A stretch of DNA of 64,000 bases from Methylopila sp. 73B (GCF_000526315.1 NZ_JAFV01000001.1:2108001-2172000), one strand, 5' to 3'; positions 16,900 to 27,177 are shown, numbered from the stretch's first letter. The notes: generated by a model not told the origin, from the letters alone. Translations and numbers: made by a program.

Positions 16900-19458
16900 A
16901 TGAGGGCGCGCTGGCGCGTCCGCTCGGGTACGGGGACTGCGATCGTGAAAGCTGAATGGGGGAGCCGCGCCCGGCGTGCGGCCTTGGGCGTCGCCGCGGC
17001 TCTGGCTGTAGCGTCGCCGACGGCGGCTGCGCCCGAAAGCGGAGCGTCCGTCACGGCGCGGGGCTCCACGGTGGCGTTCGACGTGCAACCTCAGGACCTT
17101 GGCGGCGCCCTGACGGCGTTCGCCGATCAGGCCGGCTTGCGCCTGATGTTCGCAAGCGACGTCGTCGCCCGGTTTGAGAGCCGTGGACTCCAGGGAAGAT
17201 TCACCCGAGAGGAGGCGCTCGACCTTCTGCTCTCGGACGCTCGCCTGTCATGGCGCTTCACAAGCGGGTCGACCGTGACGATCTCGCGTTTCGCGCCTGG
17301 CGACATCGTGCCGATGGCCGCCGAGGGCGTGATCGAGCTGGACGAAATCGCGGTCGAGGGCACGGGCCTGCAAAATGCCTGGGGTCCGGTCGACGGTTAC
17401 GTCGCCACCCGCAGCGCGACGGGATCCAAGACCGACACGCCGCTGATCGAGACGCCGCGCTCGATCTCCGTCATCGCGCGCGACGAATTAGCGGATCGCG
17501 GCGCGACGACGCTGCAGGAGGCACTCGCCTACACGCCGGGCGTCGCGTCCTTCGCCTCTGGCCGCTCGCTTGTCCTCGACGAATTCCTGCTCCGCGGGTT
17601 CGATACGGCGGCCGGCAACCTCGGCCAACTCCGCGACGGCCTCAAACTACAGGCCAACGTCTACGACGGCGCCCAGGAGCCCTACGGCCTCGAACGCGTG
17701 GAAGTGCTAAAGGGAGCCGCCTCGATCCTTTATGGACAGCTGGGTCCGGGCGGTGTGGTCAATTCGATCAGCAAGCGCCCGACATTCACGCCGCAAGGCG
17801 AGATCAACGTCACGGGCGGAAGCTTCGAGAACAAGCAGGTTTCGGCGGACGTCTCCGGGCCCATCGGCTCAAGCGGCGAGTGGGCCTACCGGCTGACGGG
17901 CCTCGTTCGCGACGGCGACACCTGGATGGACTACGTCCCCGACGACAAGCGCTACATTGCGCCGGCGATCACCTGGAGGCCCACGGATCGTACATCCCTG
18001 ACGGTCCTGGCCCACTATCAGGAGGTCCGCACCCGTTTCAAGGCGCCGATGGACGCCGATGGCACGGTCTTCAGGGCTCCCGGTGTCGGACGCGTTCCGC
18101 GCGACATGTTCATCGGCGACCCGGACTTCGACAAATACAAAATCAACTCCGGCGCGATCGGATACCTCTTCGAGCATGACTTCAACGGCACGGTGAAGTT
18201 CAGTTCGAAGACTCGTTACTTCGAGTCGAAAGCGGACTGGAATTATCTGACATTCCTAGGGTTCAAAACCACCGCGCCTGGAGATCCTCAGATCTTGCGC
18301 GGCATCAGCGAGCGCACCGAACACTCGAAGACTTTTACCTCGGACAACAATTTCCAGGTCAGGTTCGATACCGGGCCGATATCCCACACGGCGGTCGTCG
18401 GGGTCGATTACTCGCGCCTGACATACGACACCCACCGGTTCCAGCGCGGCGTTGTAGATTCGCTCGAATTCGACGATCCCGATTACGGAAACTCCGGTGT
18501 CAAGGTCGATTACAGCCGCGACAATGGGTTCAAGCGGCAGATCGGTCAGGTTGGCGTCTACGCGCAAGACCAGATCAAGATCGCCGACCGCTTCGTCATT
18601 CTTGCCGGCGGCCGGCAGGATTGGGCGAAGACTGAGACGAGCTATTACCGGCTTGGTCGCCAGCCAGACCAGAAGGACGACGCCTTCAGCGCACAGCTAG
18701 GCTTCGTCTACCTCGCGCCGCATGGCTTCGCTCCCTACGTGTCATACAGCGAATCTTTCTCGCCGACGGTCGCCGCAAATTTTCTGGAGCCCTCGACCAA
18801 ACCTACGACCGGGGAGCAGTACGAGGCGGGTCTGCGATGGCAGTCGCCGGATGAAAAGACGCTGATCACGGCGGCCGCCTACACCATCGATCAGAAGAAT
18901 GCGGTCTCGTTTGCAGCGCCCACGAACGACGACGACTCTGGCTTTCGCCAGACGGGCTTGGTCCGATCAAGAGGCGTCGAACTTGAGGCGAAGACGAAAC
19001 TCGGCGATTGGGAGATCGTCGCAGCCTACGCCTACACGGACGCGCGGGTTCGAAAGGACGAAGATCCGCTGCTTGTCGGAGAGCGCGTCGCGCTGGTCCC
19101 CTACAATCAGGCGTCGATCTGGGCGGCCTATGATTTCACATCGCTCGGCGCGCCATGGCTCAAACTTGGCGGCGGGCTTCGCTATGTCGGCCGAACGAAC
19201 CTGACCGAAGATTACATATCGGACGCAAATGGAGCCCCGATCAGAAAGCGATACCGTGAGGTTCCCGACTACCTAATGGTCGACGCGGTCGCGCGTCTGG
19301 ATCTGGGTGGCATGACGCCATCGCTCAAAGGCTTCCATGCGCAGATCAACGCCAAGAACCTCCTGGACAAAAAAACCTACTCCTGCACAAGCGCTGTCCA
19401 AGGCTGCAATTACGGCCAGCCACGCACCATCTTCGCCACGCTCTCCTACAAATGGTGA
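16900..19458 (+). CDS. TonB-dependent siderophore receptor with STN signalling domain, module 1
   Basis: An outer-membrane receptor of about 852 residues. After a signal sequence (ALGVAAALAVASPTAAA) comes an STN domain (VAFDVQPQDLGGALTAFADQ ... ), a TonB box (LDEIAVEG), a plug (TDTPLIETPRSISVIARDEL) and a 22-strand barrel ending in SYKW. A cysteine pair near the end (SCTSAVQGCNYGQPRT) is typical of FhuA/FoxA/FpvA-type ferric-siderophore receptors. FhuD, FhuB and FhuF downstream point to hydroxamate siderophores. A TTG at 16894 or GTG at 16945 (better Shine-Dalgarno) are alternative starts. The stop overlaps the next gene by 7 bases. Confidence 0.92.
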   Translation: MRARWRVRSGTGTAIVKAEWGSRARRAALGVAAALAVASPTAAAPESGASVTARGSTVAFDVQPQDLGGALTAFADQAGLRLMFASDVVARFESRGLQGRFTREEALDLLLSDARLSWRFTSGSTVTISRFAPGDIVPMAAEGVIELDEIAVEGTGLQNAWGPVDGYVATRSATGSKTDTPLIETPRSISVIARDELADRGATTLQEALAYTPGVASFASGRSLVLDEFLLRGFDTAAGNLGQLRDGLKLQANVYDGAQEPYGLERVEVLKGAASILYGQLGPGGVVNSISKRPTFTPQGEINVTGGSFENKQVSADVSGPIGSSGEWAYRLTGLVRDGDTWMDYVPDDKRYIAPAITWRPTDRTSLTVLAHYQEVRTRFKAPMDADGTVFRAPGVGRVPRDMFIGDPDFDKYKINSGAIGYLFEHDFNGTVKFSSKTRYFESKADWNYLTFLGFKTTAPGDPQILRGISERTEHSKTFTSDNNFQVRFDTGPISHTAVVGVDYSRLTYDTHRFQRGVVDSLEFDDPDYGNSGVKVDYSRDNGFKRQIGQVGVYAQDQIKIADRFVILAGGRQDWAKTETSYYRLGRQPDQKDDAFSAQLGFVYLAPHGFAPYVSYSESFSPTVAANFLEPSTKPTTGEQYEAGLRWQSPDEKTLITAAAYTIDQKNAVSFAAPTNDDDSGFRQTGLVRSRGVELEAKTKLGDWEIVAAYAYTDARVRKDEDPLLVGERVALVPYNQASIWAAYDFTSLGAPWLKLGGGLRYVGRTNLTEDYISDANGAPIRKRYREVPDYLMVDAVARLDLGGMTPSLKGFHAQINAKNLLDKKTYSCTSAVQGCNYGQPRTIFATLSYKW

Positions 19459-20348
19459 GCGGCGTCACCCGGCGCGCGGCGCTCACGGGACTGGGGACGG
19501 CCGCAGCAATGGCGGCCTTCTCCGTTTCAGCCACCCGCGGCGCCGGGGCAACGCGCGTGGTGTCGCTGGAACTGCAGCTCACCGAGACGCTGGTCGCGCT
19601 CGGCGCGCCGCCGATCGCCGCCGCCGACAATGCGCTCTACCGCCGCCTGGTCGGACGACCGGAACTTCCGGCCTCGGTCGAGGACCTCGGGCCAATCCAG
19701 CAGCCGAACCTCGAATTCTTGACCTACCTGAAGCCGGACCTGATCGTTTTGCCGCCATGGGAGATAGGCGGATCGCGCCGCGCCCTCGCGCGCGTCGCGC
19801 CTATCGAGGCAATCGGCGATCTCTCGGCCCGACCGCCGATCGAGCGCCTGAACGAGACCACGCGTCGGCTCGGCGTCCTCGTCGGGCGTGATGGCGATGC
19901 GGAAGCGCTCGTGGCGAATGCGGCAGCTGAGATCGACGCGCTGCGGACCGGCGCGGCGACGCGGCCGACTTTTCTCTGCCGACTGATGGAGAATGGCCGC
20001 CACGTCGCGATCTTTGGCGGCCGAAGCGTGGTCGGCGCGGTCGCGGAGCGGCTCGGCATGCCGAACGCCTGGACAGGGCGGCAGAGCGCCTTCGGAACGG
20101 CGGTCGCGGCGATCGAGGATCTGGCGCGCGTCCCGGACGCAAGGCTGGTGCACTTCCATCGAGGGGCGGAGACCGACCGCGCGCTGGCGCGGCTTGCACG
20201 CAGCCCGCTCTGGGCGGCGTTGCCCATGGTGCGCATGGGCCGGACCCACGCCATGCCCGTTGTGCATCCGAACGGCGGGCTCGCCTCGGCCATCCGGGCC
20301 GCGGCGCAGCTTGCGACGCTTCCCCACGACGGCCCGCCGCGTGGCTGA
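19452..20348 (+). CDS. fhuD: FhuD-like siderophore-binding periplasmic protein, module 1
   Basis: A 298-residue class III solute-binding protein with a Tat-type signal (VTRRAALTGLGTAAAMAAFS). The body (TRVVSLELQLTETLVALGAPP ... LTYLKPDLIVLPPW ... GRTHAMPVVHPNGGLASA) has the layout of FhuD/FecB proteins. It would hand ferric hydroxamates to the FhuB permease. Its start lies inside the receptor gene, and its stop overlaps the GTG start of fhuB, so the three are translationally coupled. Confidence 0.9.
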   Translation: MVSGVTRRAALTGLGTAAAMAAFSVSATRGAGATRVVSLELQLTETLVALGAPPIAAADNALYRRLVGRPELPASVEDLGPIQQPNLEFLTYLKPDLIVLPPWEIGGSRRALARVAPIEAIGDLSARPPIERLNETTRRLGVLVGRDGDAEALVANAAAEIDALRTGAATRPTFLCRLMENGRHVAIFGGRSVVGAVAERLGMPNAWTGRQSAFGTAVAAIEDLARVPDARLVHFHRGAETDRALARLARSPLWAALPMVRMGRTHAMPVVHPNGGLASAIRAAAQLATLPHDGPPRG

Positions 20349-22320
20349 CGCCCGTGCAGGGCGCCGCGTCCTAATTCCGGCTCTTGCCTTGCTGGCTCTG
20401 GGCGGCGCGCTCGCCTGCGCCAACCTCGCCTCCGTGGCGTCTCCAGGCCGCTGGGTCGGCGCCGCCTTCGGGCCGGAACCGACGGCTATGACGGAGATTG
20501 TGTTTCACCACAGCCTGCTGCCGCGCATCGCCGTCGCGCTGCTGTGCGGGGCCGGCCTCGGCCTCGCCGGCGCATTGATGCAGCAGGCGCTGCGAAACCC
20601 GCTGGCTGAACCCGGAACGCTCGGCGTGTTCGCTGGCGCGCGGTTTGCGCTGGCCGCAGCCACGCTGTGGGCGCCGGGACTGCTCGTGTTCGGATACGAG
20701 CCTCTCGCCCTCGCCGGAGGGGCGACCGCCGCGGCGCTCGTGTTGCTTCTCGCACGGCGCCAGCGGTTCGCGCCGCTGGCGGTCGTGCTTGCGGGAATCG
20801 TCGTTTCGCTCGCGCTCGAGGCGGCGAACCGCATGCTTGCGATCGGGAACTTCGAAGCGCTCTCGGACCTGTTCGTCTGGCAAGCCGGATCGCTCTCCCA
20901 GAACAATTGGGACGCCGCGCGCCGCCTTGCGCCGCGGGCTGCACTCGGCGCTCTGGCGGCTCTATTGCTGGCGCGTGCTCTCGCCGTGCTGGAGCTCGGC
21001 GACGCCGTCGCGCGCGGCCTTGGCGCGTCGCTCGCGCTGGTGCGGGTCGCCGCCATCGCGGTCGCCGTCGCTCTCGCCGCCTCCGTCGCCGGCGCGGTCG
21101 GCGCGATCGGTTTCGTTGGGCTGGCGGCGCCGACGATCGCACGCGCGTCTGGCGTTCGAACGGCGGCCGGCCGGCTGCTGTGGAGCGCCCTGATCGGGTC
21201 GGGCCTTTTGCTCGCCGCCGACCAGGGGTTGTTGGCGACAGCTGGGGGGATGGTCCCGACCGGCGAAGCAACGGCTCTGCTGGGCGCGCCGCTGCTGCTG
21301 TGGCTCGTCGCGCGCATGCGCGCCGCGGCGGGTCCTGCGGAGATGGAGAGCGCGAAAGCGACGAAGATGCCAGATCGAGCGCGTGTACGGCTCGTCTTGG
21401 TCGCCGCGGCGACGCCCGTCGTCGTCTGGGCGGCGCTCGCGCTTGGACGGACGCCGGATGGCTTCGTCTGGGCGACAGGCGGCCTGTTCGACGCCCTGTG
21501 GCCGTGGCGAGCGCCGCGGGTAGCGGCCTCGCTCGCCGCCGGAGCCCTATTGGGCGCCGCCGGCGTCGTGCTGCAAAGGCTGACGGGGAACGCCATGGCG
21601 AGCCCGGAACTTCTCGGCGTGTCCGCCGGAGCGGCGCTCATGCTGATACTCGCCGTATTTCTGCTGCCGCCTCTCTCGCCTTCGGCGGCTCTCGGCCTCG
21701 CGACCTTGGGCGCCGCGGCTGCGCTGTTCGCGACGCTCGCGGTCGGCTGGCGCTCCGGGCACGCCCCGCTTCAGACCTTGATGATTGGGGCGGCCCTTTC
21801 AGCGCTGCTCAGCTCCAGCGCGACGCTCGTCCTCGCAAGCGGTGATCCGCGCGGCGCGGCGCTGGTCGCTTGGCTCGCCGGCTCCACCTACGCGGTGACC
21901 CCCGCGCAATCGGCCGCCACGGTCGTCGCTGCGGTCGCGCTGGCGCTGGCGTTGCCTTTGACCGCCCGCTGGCTCGCGATCCTGCCGATGGGCGGGGCGG
22001 CGGCGCAGGCCCTCGGGGTCCAGGCTGCCAGGGCCCGGCTCGGCCTGCTTGGGGTCGCCGCCGCCGCGACCGCCGCAGCGACGCTGTTGGTAGGGCCTCT
22101 GAGCTTCGTAGGGCTGGTGGCCCCCCATCTCGCGCGGTTCGCCGGCGCGCGCCGGCCGCTGGCGGAGACAATGGCCGCAAGCGCGATCGGCGGCCTTCTT
22201 CTTCTCGTTGCGGATTGGCTTGGGCGCGTCGTCGTCTTTCCCTGGCAGATCCCCGCGGGCCTGATCGCGACGGCGATTGGCGGGATCTACTTCACATGGC
22301 TCCAGCAGGCGCGGCGATGA
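20341..22320 (+). CDS. fhuB: FhuB-like double-length siderophore permease, module 1
   Basis: About 659 residues made of two fused BtuC/FecCD halves, the hallmark of FhuB. Each half has the QQ-x3-N-P-L/M-A-x-P helix motif (LMQQALRNPLAEPGTLGV; RLTGNAMASPELLGVSAG) and the ATPase-contact loop (GAIGFVGLAAPTIAR; GPLSFVGLVAPHLAR). About 18-20 helices are expected. I take the GTG at 20341, which overlaps the fhuD stop; longer frames upstream are out-of-frame readings of fhuD. No fhuC ATPase gene is found in the cluster or elsewhere in the window. Confidence 0.92.
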   Translation: MADARAGRRVLIPALALLALGGALACANLASVASPGRWVGAAFGPEPTAMTEIVFHHSLLPRIAVALLCGAGLGLAGALMQQALRNPLAEPGTLGVFAGARFALAAATLWAPGLLVFGYEPLALAGGATAAALVLLLARRQRFAPLAVVLAGIVVSLALEAANRMLAIGNFEALSDLFVWQAGSLSQNNWDAARRLAPRAALGALAALLLARALAVLELGDAVARGLGASLALVRVAAIAVAVALAASVAGAVGAIGFVGLAAPTIARASGVRTAAGRLLWSALIGSGLLLAADQGLLATAGGMVPTGEATALLGAPLLLWLVARMRAAAGPAEMESAKATKMPDRARVRLVLVAAATPVVVWAALALGRTPDGFVWATGGLFDALWPWRAPRVAASLAAGALLGAAGVVLQRLTGNAMASPELLGVSAGAALMLILAVFLLPPLSPSAALGLATLGAAAALFATLAVGWRSGHAPLQTLMIGAALSALLSSSATLVLASGDPRGAALVAWLAGSTYAVTPAQSAATVVAAVALALALPLTARWLAILPMGGAAAQALGVQAARARLGLLGVAAAATAAATLLVGPLSFVGLVAPHLARFAGARRPLAETMAASAIGGLLLLVADWLGRVVVFPWQIPAGLIATAIGGIYFTWLQQARR

Positions 22321-23048
22321 CCGAGGATCCTCTCGCCTCGCTCCTGGTCGGCCCTCTTGTTGACTACGCGGGTCGTGTCTCCACGACGCAGGAGCCGGGC
22401 CTCGTCGCAGGGGTAGATCTGCGGGACCGGACGGTCCTGTCTGAGCTTATCGATCGAGCCGTGGCCGCGCGGAACGGGGCCGATCGACGCGCGGTCTCGT
22501 CTCTCTGGTCGAAGGCGCATTTCGCGACGGTGATCCCGCCGACGCTTGGGGTCGCCTTCGTTCATGGCCAGGCGTTGCCCGTCGCTCTCGACGACATCCT
22601 CATAGCCGTCGGCGCCGTGAGCGGCGCCACGACGCTCCTCGTTCTGCGAGATGCCGGAGAAGCGTTCGCTTCCGACGCGGAAGGACACTTCGACGCTCTC
22701 GTCTACGGCCACCTGGAGCCGCTGGTCGACGGCCTTTCGGCTGCGACCGGCCTTTCGCGCCGTGTGCTTTGGAGCAATGCGGGCAATATTTTCGACTATG
22801 TCACGACGCTCGCCCGAGGCGCGTTGGGGAACACGCCGGCGCTTATGGAAGCCGAGGCCCTGCTCTCCGAGCGGACCCGGCGCGGCGTCCCTAACCCCCT
22901 GTTCCGGCCGGTGGATCATCTCCCGGATGGCGGCCGACGGCGAAGGGTTTGCTGCGTCCGCGACAGGATCGCGAGCCTCTCACTCTGCTCGACCTGCCCC
23001 AAGGCATCGGCCGCCGTGACCAGCGCGGATATGATTGGCGATGGATGA
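22317..23048 (+). CDS. fhuF: FhuF-like ferric-siderophore reductase (2Fe-2S)
   Basis: A 243-residue cytosolic protein whose C-terminus carries CCVRDRIASLSLCSTC, exactly the C-C-x10-C-x2-C ligand set of the unusual [2Fe-2S] cluster in FhuF. FhuF reduces ferric hydroxamates after import so that iron is released. The ATG overlaps the fhuB stop (ATGA at 22317-22320). It is the last gene of the module, and its presence supports hydroxamate substrates. The match of the cysteine spacing is seen; the activity is inferred from the family. Confidence 0.92.
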   Translation: MTEDPLASLLVGPLVDYAGRVSTTQEPGLVAGVDLRDRTVLSELIDRAVAARNGADRRAVSSLWSKAHFATVIPPTLGVAFVHGQALPVALDDILIAVGAVSGATTLLVLRDAGEAFASDAEGHFDALVYGHLEPLVDGLSAATGLSRRVLWSNAGNIFDYVTTLARGALGNTPALMEAEALLSERTRRGVPNPLFRPVDHLPDGGRRRRVCCVRDRIASLSLCSTCPKASAAVTSADMIGDG

Positions 23049-23835
23049 AGTTGGGGCTGAACGCCGTCGTAGCTCCGAGCACCGTTCGCATCGACAAGGG
23101 AGCGATGTTTGCGGGCCGACTGCGGGTTAACGGAGCCCCGGAGCAACCGCTCGAATCGCTAATCGTCAACGGCCGCGATCGCCGGGGGCACGCCGACAAT
23201 CGTTCGCAAGATCCCCACCAAAGAAACCCGGGTATGTTCCAGAATATCTACAGAAGGCGGCTGAAGTGTTTAGCTTCAATCGATAGCTCGTCGATCGCGC
23301 CAAGCAGCGGCTGCACCGGATTCTCAAGTGGTGGCGGATCAACCCCAGCCTGCCGGCGGCAACTGTTGAACCACGAGCGGACGGTTGGAGAAGTCGGCAT
23401 TGAAGCGATGTGTGCGTCTTGAAGAAGTCAAGCCGTATCCTCGGTCTCGATGGCTTCACTTGGCGCAATCTCGTCGAAGAAGAAATTGACTATGTAGCGA
23501 TCGAACGGCCGAGACCCTAGAGGCCTCTTCACTTCTACCTCATGGGCGTGACGCCGAACGCCAGCCGATCACGTTCGTGCTACTATTACAAAGCACGATG
23601 ATCCTGCCTTGCAACGAGTTGAGCTGGTGGCGCCAGGCAACGGGCAGGCGTGCCCGGTGTGACGGCCGGACACGCCCTCGCCCGCCGCGGTATGTCGGCC
23701 AACGACCAAGCGATCCAGGAACGGACTCGTTCAGCGCTCCTAGAACACTCGGTTCTTGCATGTCGCATCTGCTGACCTCGGACGACAACGTTCTCGGGGT
23801 TGAATCCGACCAGCAGGAAACCGTCGGTTGTCATG
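23049..23835. other. 787 bp without a recognisable gene
   Basis: Only short, overlapping frames with mixed codon use are present between fhuF and the IS481 remnant. A stretch near 23170-23500 has lower GC and looks like degraded coding sequence, but I cannot match it to a family. It is probably debris from earlier insertions. Confidence 0.4.
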
Positions 23836-24099
23836 CTAGGTGTTTAGTCCCAGCATGTGATGGCTTGGCTGACGAATGAACAGCTCCGGCTTTTCGACGT
23901 TGAGGGCTTTGAGAGCCTCGAGTGGTGTTTTGAAGCGAAGCGCCTTGAGCTGCTTGGCGTAGTTGTAGGCAAGCAGCCAGTCCCGGACGTGGCGTCGCAG
24001 ATCGTCGATCGAGGCGTAGTGGAAGGCGCGGACGGTCGCCTCCTTGATCGTCCGGACCATCCGCTCGGCCTGGCCGTTGGTCCACGGATGATAAGGCTT
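23836..24099 (-). pseudogene. IS481-family transposase C-terminal fragment
   Basis: The minus-strand frame reads KPYHPWTNGQAERMVRTIKE ... HVRDWLLAYNYAKQLKAL and ends SHHMLGLNT, the C-terminal end of IS481-type integrases. The N-terminal two thirds is missing. It is cut exactly at 24100 by the left end of a type A IS3 element fragment. Confidence 0.82.
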
Positions 24100-24255
24100 T
24101 GGTCTGCCCCCTGAGAAGTGGTCCTCCCTGAGGTATGGCTTTTGGCCATGTGGAGGACTGAACGATGCCGAGGAAGAGGCATACGGCTGAAGAGATGGTC
24201 GCGAAGCTGCGGCAGGTGGAAGTTCTGACGGCGCAGGGGCGTCCGGTCGCGGAGA
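24100..24255 (+). mobile_element. left-end fragment of IS3 type A element
   Basis: It begins TGGTCTGCCCCCTGAGAAG and includes the orfA start (MPRKRHTAEEMVAKLRQVEV), as in the complete element at 11396-12663. Similarity stops after about 155 bp (RPVAET), at the junction with the truncated dehydrogenase gene. Confidence 0.85.
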
Positions 24256-24291
24256 CCCCGCCCATGTGAAGAGCGGGAGATAGTCTATGTG

Positions 24292-25043
24292 AGAAAAGCG
24301 ACGGCGATCCCGCGTTCGTCGCGGTCCGCAACAGCAACCACTACGGAGCCGCGGCTTACTACACTGAGATGGCGGCCCGCCGGGACATGATCGGCATCTC
24401 GTTAACTATCGGCGGCATCAACCACATGACGCCCTGGGGCGGGGCCAAGGCGATCCTCGGCAACAACCCCTTTTCCTTCGCTTTTCCCACGGGCGGCGAG
24501 TTCCCGATCGTTCTGGACATGGCCTGCAGCGTCGCGGCGCGCGGCAAAATCATTGTGGCGGCAAAGGCCGGGACGCCGATTCCGGCAGACTGGGCGAGCG
24601 GACAGGATGGCGCGCCGACCACTGACGCCGTGGAGGCGCTGAAAGGCTTCGTGCTCCCAATCGGCGGCCCGAAGGGCTCCGCTTTGACCATGACGGTTGG
24701 TCTGCTGAGCAGCATGCTGTCGGGTGCCAATTTTGGGTCGGAAGTCACGCACATGTACGATCGGCTTTCCGAGCCGCAGAATGTCGGCCATCTGTTTGGA
24801 GTGCTGCCTATAGCGGCGTTAGAGGACGTCGACGTCTACAAGGCGCGCATGGCGAAGGCGGCCGCGGACGTCGTGAGCCGCAAGAAGGCTCCGGGCATCG
24901 AGCGAATCTATCTTCCGGGGGAGCGAGAGCACCTCAAGCTACAGGATCGCCGCAGGAACGGCATCTCAATCAACCGCGCCGTGCTGCGAGAGTTGGTGGA
25001 GACGGGCGAACGATTCGGCGTGGAGTTCGCAGCCGCCCTATGA
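24292..25043 (+). pseudogene. Ldh/malate dehydrogenase-family oxidoreductase, N-terminally truncated
   Basis: The frame is open from the IS junction (SDGDPAFVAVRNSNHYGAAA) and continues to 25043. It holds the C-terminal two thirds of an LDH2/MDHG-type NAD(P)-dependent 2-hydroxyacid dehydrogenase, including the conserved NSNHYGAA His, GGINHMTPWGG, NPFSFAFPTG and IPADWASG segments. About 110 N-terminal residues are missing, apparently lost in the IS-mediated rearrangement at about 24256-24290. An ATG at 24369 could start a shorter peptide, but an active enzyme is unlikely. Confidence 0.8.
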
Positions 25044-25161
25044 TCCCGCCCTTTCCAGCTCGAATGGTCGCGGTTGGTCGCTATGCGACGCGAAATCGCC
25101 CACGGCGTCCCGCCAGAGCTACGTACCTCATTGCAACCCGCGCGGTAAGCGTACGCTAGCC

Positions 25162-25300
25162 TAGTCTTGCCCAAACTCTGGTCCGGTCAGGATGCGACCT
25201 TTCGGGCGTGTTGAGCTTGGTGGGCGAAGGCCTTGGGCGTCAAGTGACCCAAGGCCGAGTGAGGCCGTTCAGTGTTATAGTCGATCCGCCAAGCTTCTAC
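25162..25300 (-). pseudogene. IS3-family (type C) transposase 3' remnant
   Basis: Minus-strand EAWRIDYNTERPHSALGHLT ... HARKVAS and the adjoining terminal repeat match the end of the type C element at 58952-60161. Only about 140 bp survive. The 290 bp from here to the fecI-2 start hold no other gene. Confidence 0.82.
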
Positions 25301-25592
25301 GATACAGCGAACGGCCGGCAAGTTCCTAAAGCCGTGGGCCCTGGCTTGTGACGCGAAAGACACGCTCCGGGGCCGATGCGATCGGGGCGAAGAGCCTCGC
25401 CCCCGGTGGGGATTTCGCGCCAAAGCGTTGAGTTCGCAAGGCTCGCCTCCCGACGAGGGGGTCGCGCCAGACCCTTGGTCAAGCCAAGGCTGGAATAGTT
25501 ATAACCCGTTGGGGTTGCAGCAATATTTTGCCCGACCTATGGCTGGCGCGTGATGCGGCGCATCAGGCGCTCGGCGACAGGCGTGGACGGCT

Positions 25593-26111
25593 GTGAGTTC
25601 GCACTATCTGACGAAACTCGGCGAGGCCTACCTCCGGCTCCGTCCCCGCCTCGAAATCGTGGCGCGTGCGCGGACCCGAGACCACGATGTCGCTGAAGAT
25701 CTGGTGCAGGAGACGTGGCTGCGTCTTCAGAATGCGGAGCGAAGTAAGCCCGTCGCCTATCCCACGACGTTCATCCAGCGCATCCTGGACCGCGTGATCA
25801 TCGATCATGAGCGCAAGCGACGCCGGCGGTCGGCGATCGACGCCGAACTGGCGGCGACGTTGTGGGAGCGGAGCGACGATATCTCACCCGAGCGGCTGGC
25901 GCTGGATCGGGACGCCCTCGCCTCCGTGCGCGAGGCGCTCCACGCGCTCCCTGAAAGGACGCGGCGGATTTTCCTACGCAACCGGATCGATGGCGTGTCG
26001 CACCGGCGCATCGCGGAGGAGTTCGGGGTGACGGAGGAAACAGTGTACTACCACGTTCGCCGCGCCATCGAGCGCTTGGCCGAAATGCGCGATCAGCGCT
26101 CTCAGCCGTAA
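25593..26111 (+). CDS. fecI: FecI-type ECF sigma factor, module 2
   Basis: A 172-residue ECF sigma factor with a GTG start. Region 2 is LRPRLEIVARARTRDHDVAE ... DLVQETWLRLQNAE. Region 4 is LHALPERTRRIFLRNRIDG ... SHRRIAEEFGVTEETVYYHV. It heads a fecI-fecR-receptor-hemO-tonB module and would switch on heme uptake in response to the receptor. No Irr-like palindrome is seen upstream, unlike modules 1 and 3. It shares only family-level similarity with the other two FecI proteins in the window, so it is unlikely to be a recent duplicate. Confidence 0.92.
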   Translation: MSSHYLTKLGEAYLRLRPRLEIVARARTRDHDVAEDLVQETWLRLQNAERSKPVAYPTTFIQRILDRVIIDHERKRRRRSAIDAELAATLWERSDDISPERLALDRDALASVREALHALPERTRRIFLRNRIDGVSHRRIAEEFGVTEETVYYHVRRAIERLAEMRDQRSQP

Positions 26112-26205
26112 ATTTTTGCGGCCCTTTAGGCGAAACCGACTTTCGCGCGTCTATCCTGTAGAACGCGTCGAAATCCGCAGAGCTTCGCGAGAGAGCCTCT
26201 CCAGC

Positions 26206-27177
26206 ATGAACGATCCGGAGACGCGAAAGGTTGTCGACCGGCGTGCGGCGCTTGAAGCCCGCGATTGGCTGGTACGGCTGACGTCCGGCGACGTGGGCGA
26301 GGCCGATATGGCGTCCTTCCGCGCCTGGCGGGACGCATTGTCCGAGAACAGCCGCGCCTTTGCGCGCGAGGCGGCCTTCTGGCGGCAGTTGGAAATGCTG
26401 GGCGGCGGCAGGCTCGAGCCGCACGCGGTCCCTACTGTGGCGCGTTCAGTCGGCCGCCGCGCCGTCCTGGCGGGGGGTGGTGCGCTCGCGCTCGCCGGCG
26501 CGGCCGCGGTGGCGGCCCCACGCCTCGGCCTGTCGTGGACCGCAGACCTCTGGACAGCCCCGGGCGAGCAGCGCGAAGCGCGTCTGTCCGACGGCTCCGC
26601 GGTCTTCCTCAACACCGACACGGCGCTCGCGCTGGACTTCGAAGCGGAGAGACGCGTCGTTCGGCTGCTCAAGGGCGAAGCGATGTTTCAGGTCCGCGCA
26701 GGCGCGGCACAGATGCTTCGCGTCTCGACGCTCAACGGCTCGGCGGACGCGAGCGATGCGGATTTCGCCGTCCGGACGGAACCAGGCCTAGCGATGGTGA
26801 CGTCCGCCCGCGGCGAAGTGCGGGTCGCTGGCGTCGAGCCCCCGAACGCGGGCGGCGCCGTGCTCGTGCAAGCGGGACGGCGGACCCAGGTGCCGGATGG
26901 AGGAACGCCGACGACGCCAGTCTCGATCGACGTGGAGACTGAGCTGGCGTGGCGCGGCGGGCGGGTGGTCTTCGAGGGCCGACCGTTCGCGGACGCCGTG
27001 GGTGAACTTGCGCGCTACCTGCCCGAACGCGTGCTTCTCGCCCCGAACGTGAACGGCCGCGCCGCGGTCAGCGCCATCTTCTCCCTCCGTGCGCCGCACG
27101 CGGCCGTCGCGGCGCTAGCCGCCACGCAGGGCCTTTCGACGCGCCGCATTCCGGGCGTGGTGCTGCTGATCGCGTGA
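26206..27177 (+). CDS. fecR: FecR-type anti-sigma regulator, module 2
   Basis: 323 residues from the ATG at 26206 (an earlier in-frame start at 26116 adds an unlikely basic leader). It has a DUF4880 domain (ARDWLVRLTSGDVGEADMAS), a twin-arginine-like transmembrane segment (GRRAVLAGGGALALAGAAAV), a periplasmic FecR domain and a C-terminal STN-like segment (GRPFADAVGELARYLPERVL). It would hold the module 2 sigma factor at the membrane until the STN domain of the heme-type receptor signals. It lies 94 bases after fecI-2; an A/T-rich tract at 26110-26117 precedes it. Confidence 0.9.
   Translation: MNDPETRKVVDRRAALEARDWLVRLTSGDVGEADMASFRAWRDALSENSRAFAREAAFWRQLEMLGGGRLEPHAVPTVARSVGRRAVLAGGGALALAGAAAVAAPRLGLSWTADLWTAPGEQREARLSDGSAVFLNTDTALALDFEAERRVVRLLKGEAMFQVRAGAAQMLRVSTLNGSADASDADFAVRTEPGLAMVTSARGEVRVAGVEPPNAGGAVLVQAGRRTQVPDGGTPTTPVSIDVETELAWRGGRVVFEGRPFADAVGELARYLPERVLLAPNVNGRAAVSAIFSLRAPHAAVAALAATQGLSTRRIPGVVLLIA

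Noticed and set aside
22949-23468. Several 100-150 residue frames after fhuF
   Set aside because: They overlap each other with no consistent codon bias and no family match; treated as debris.
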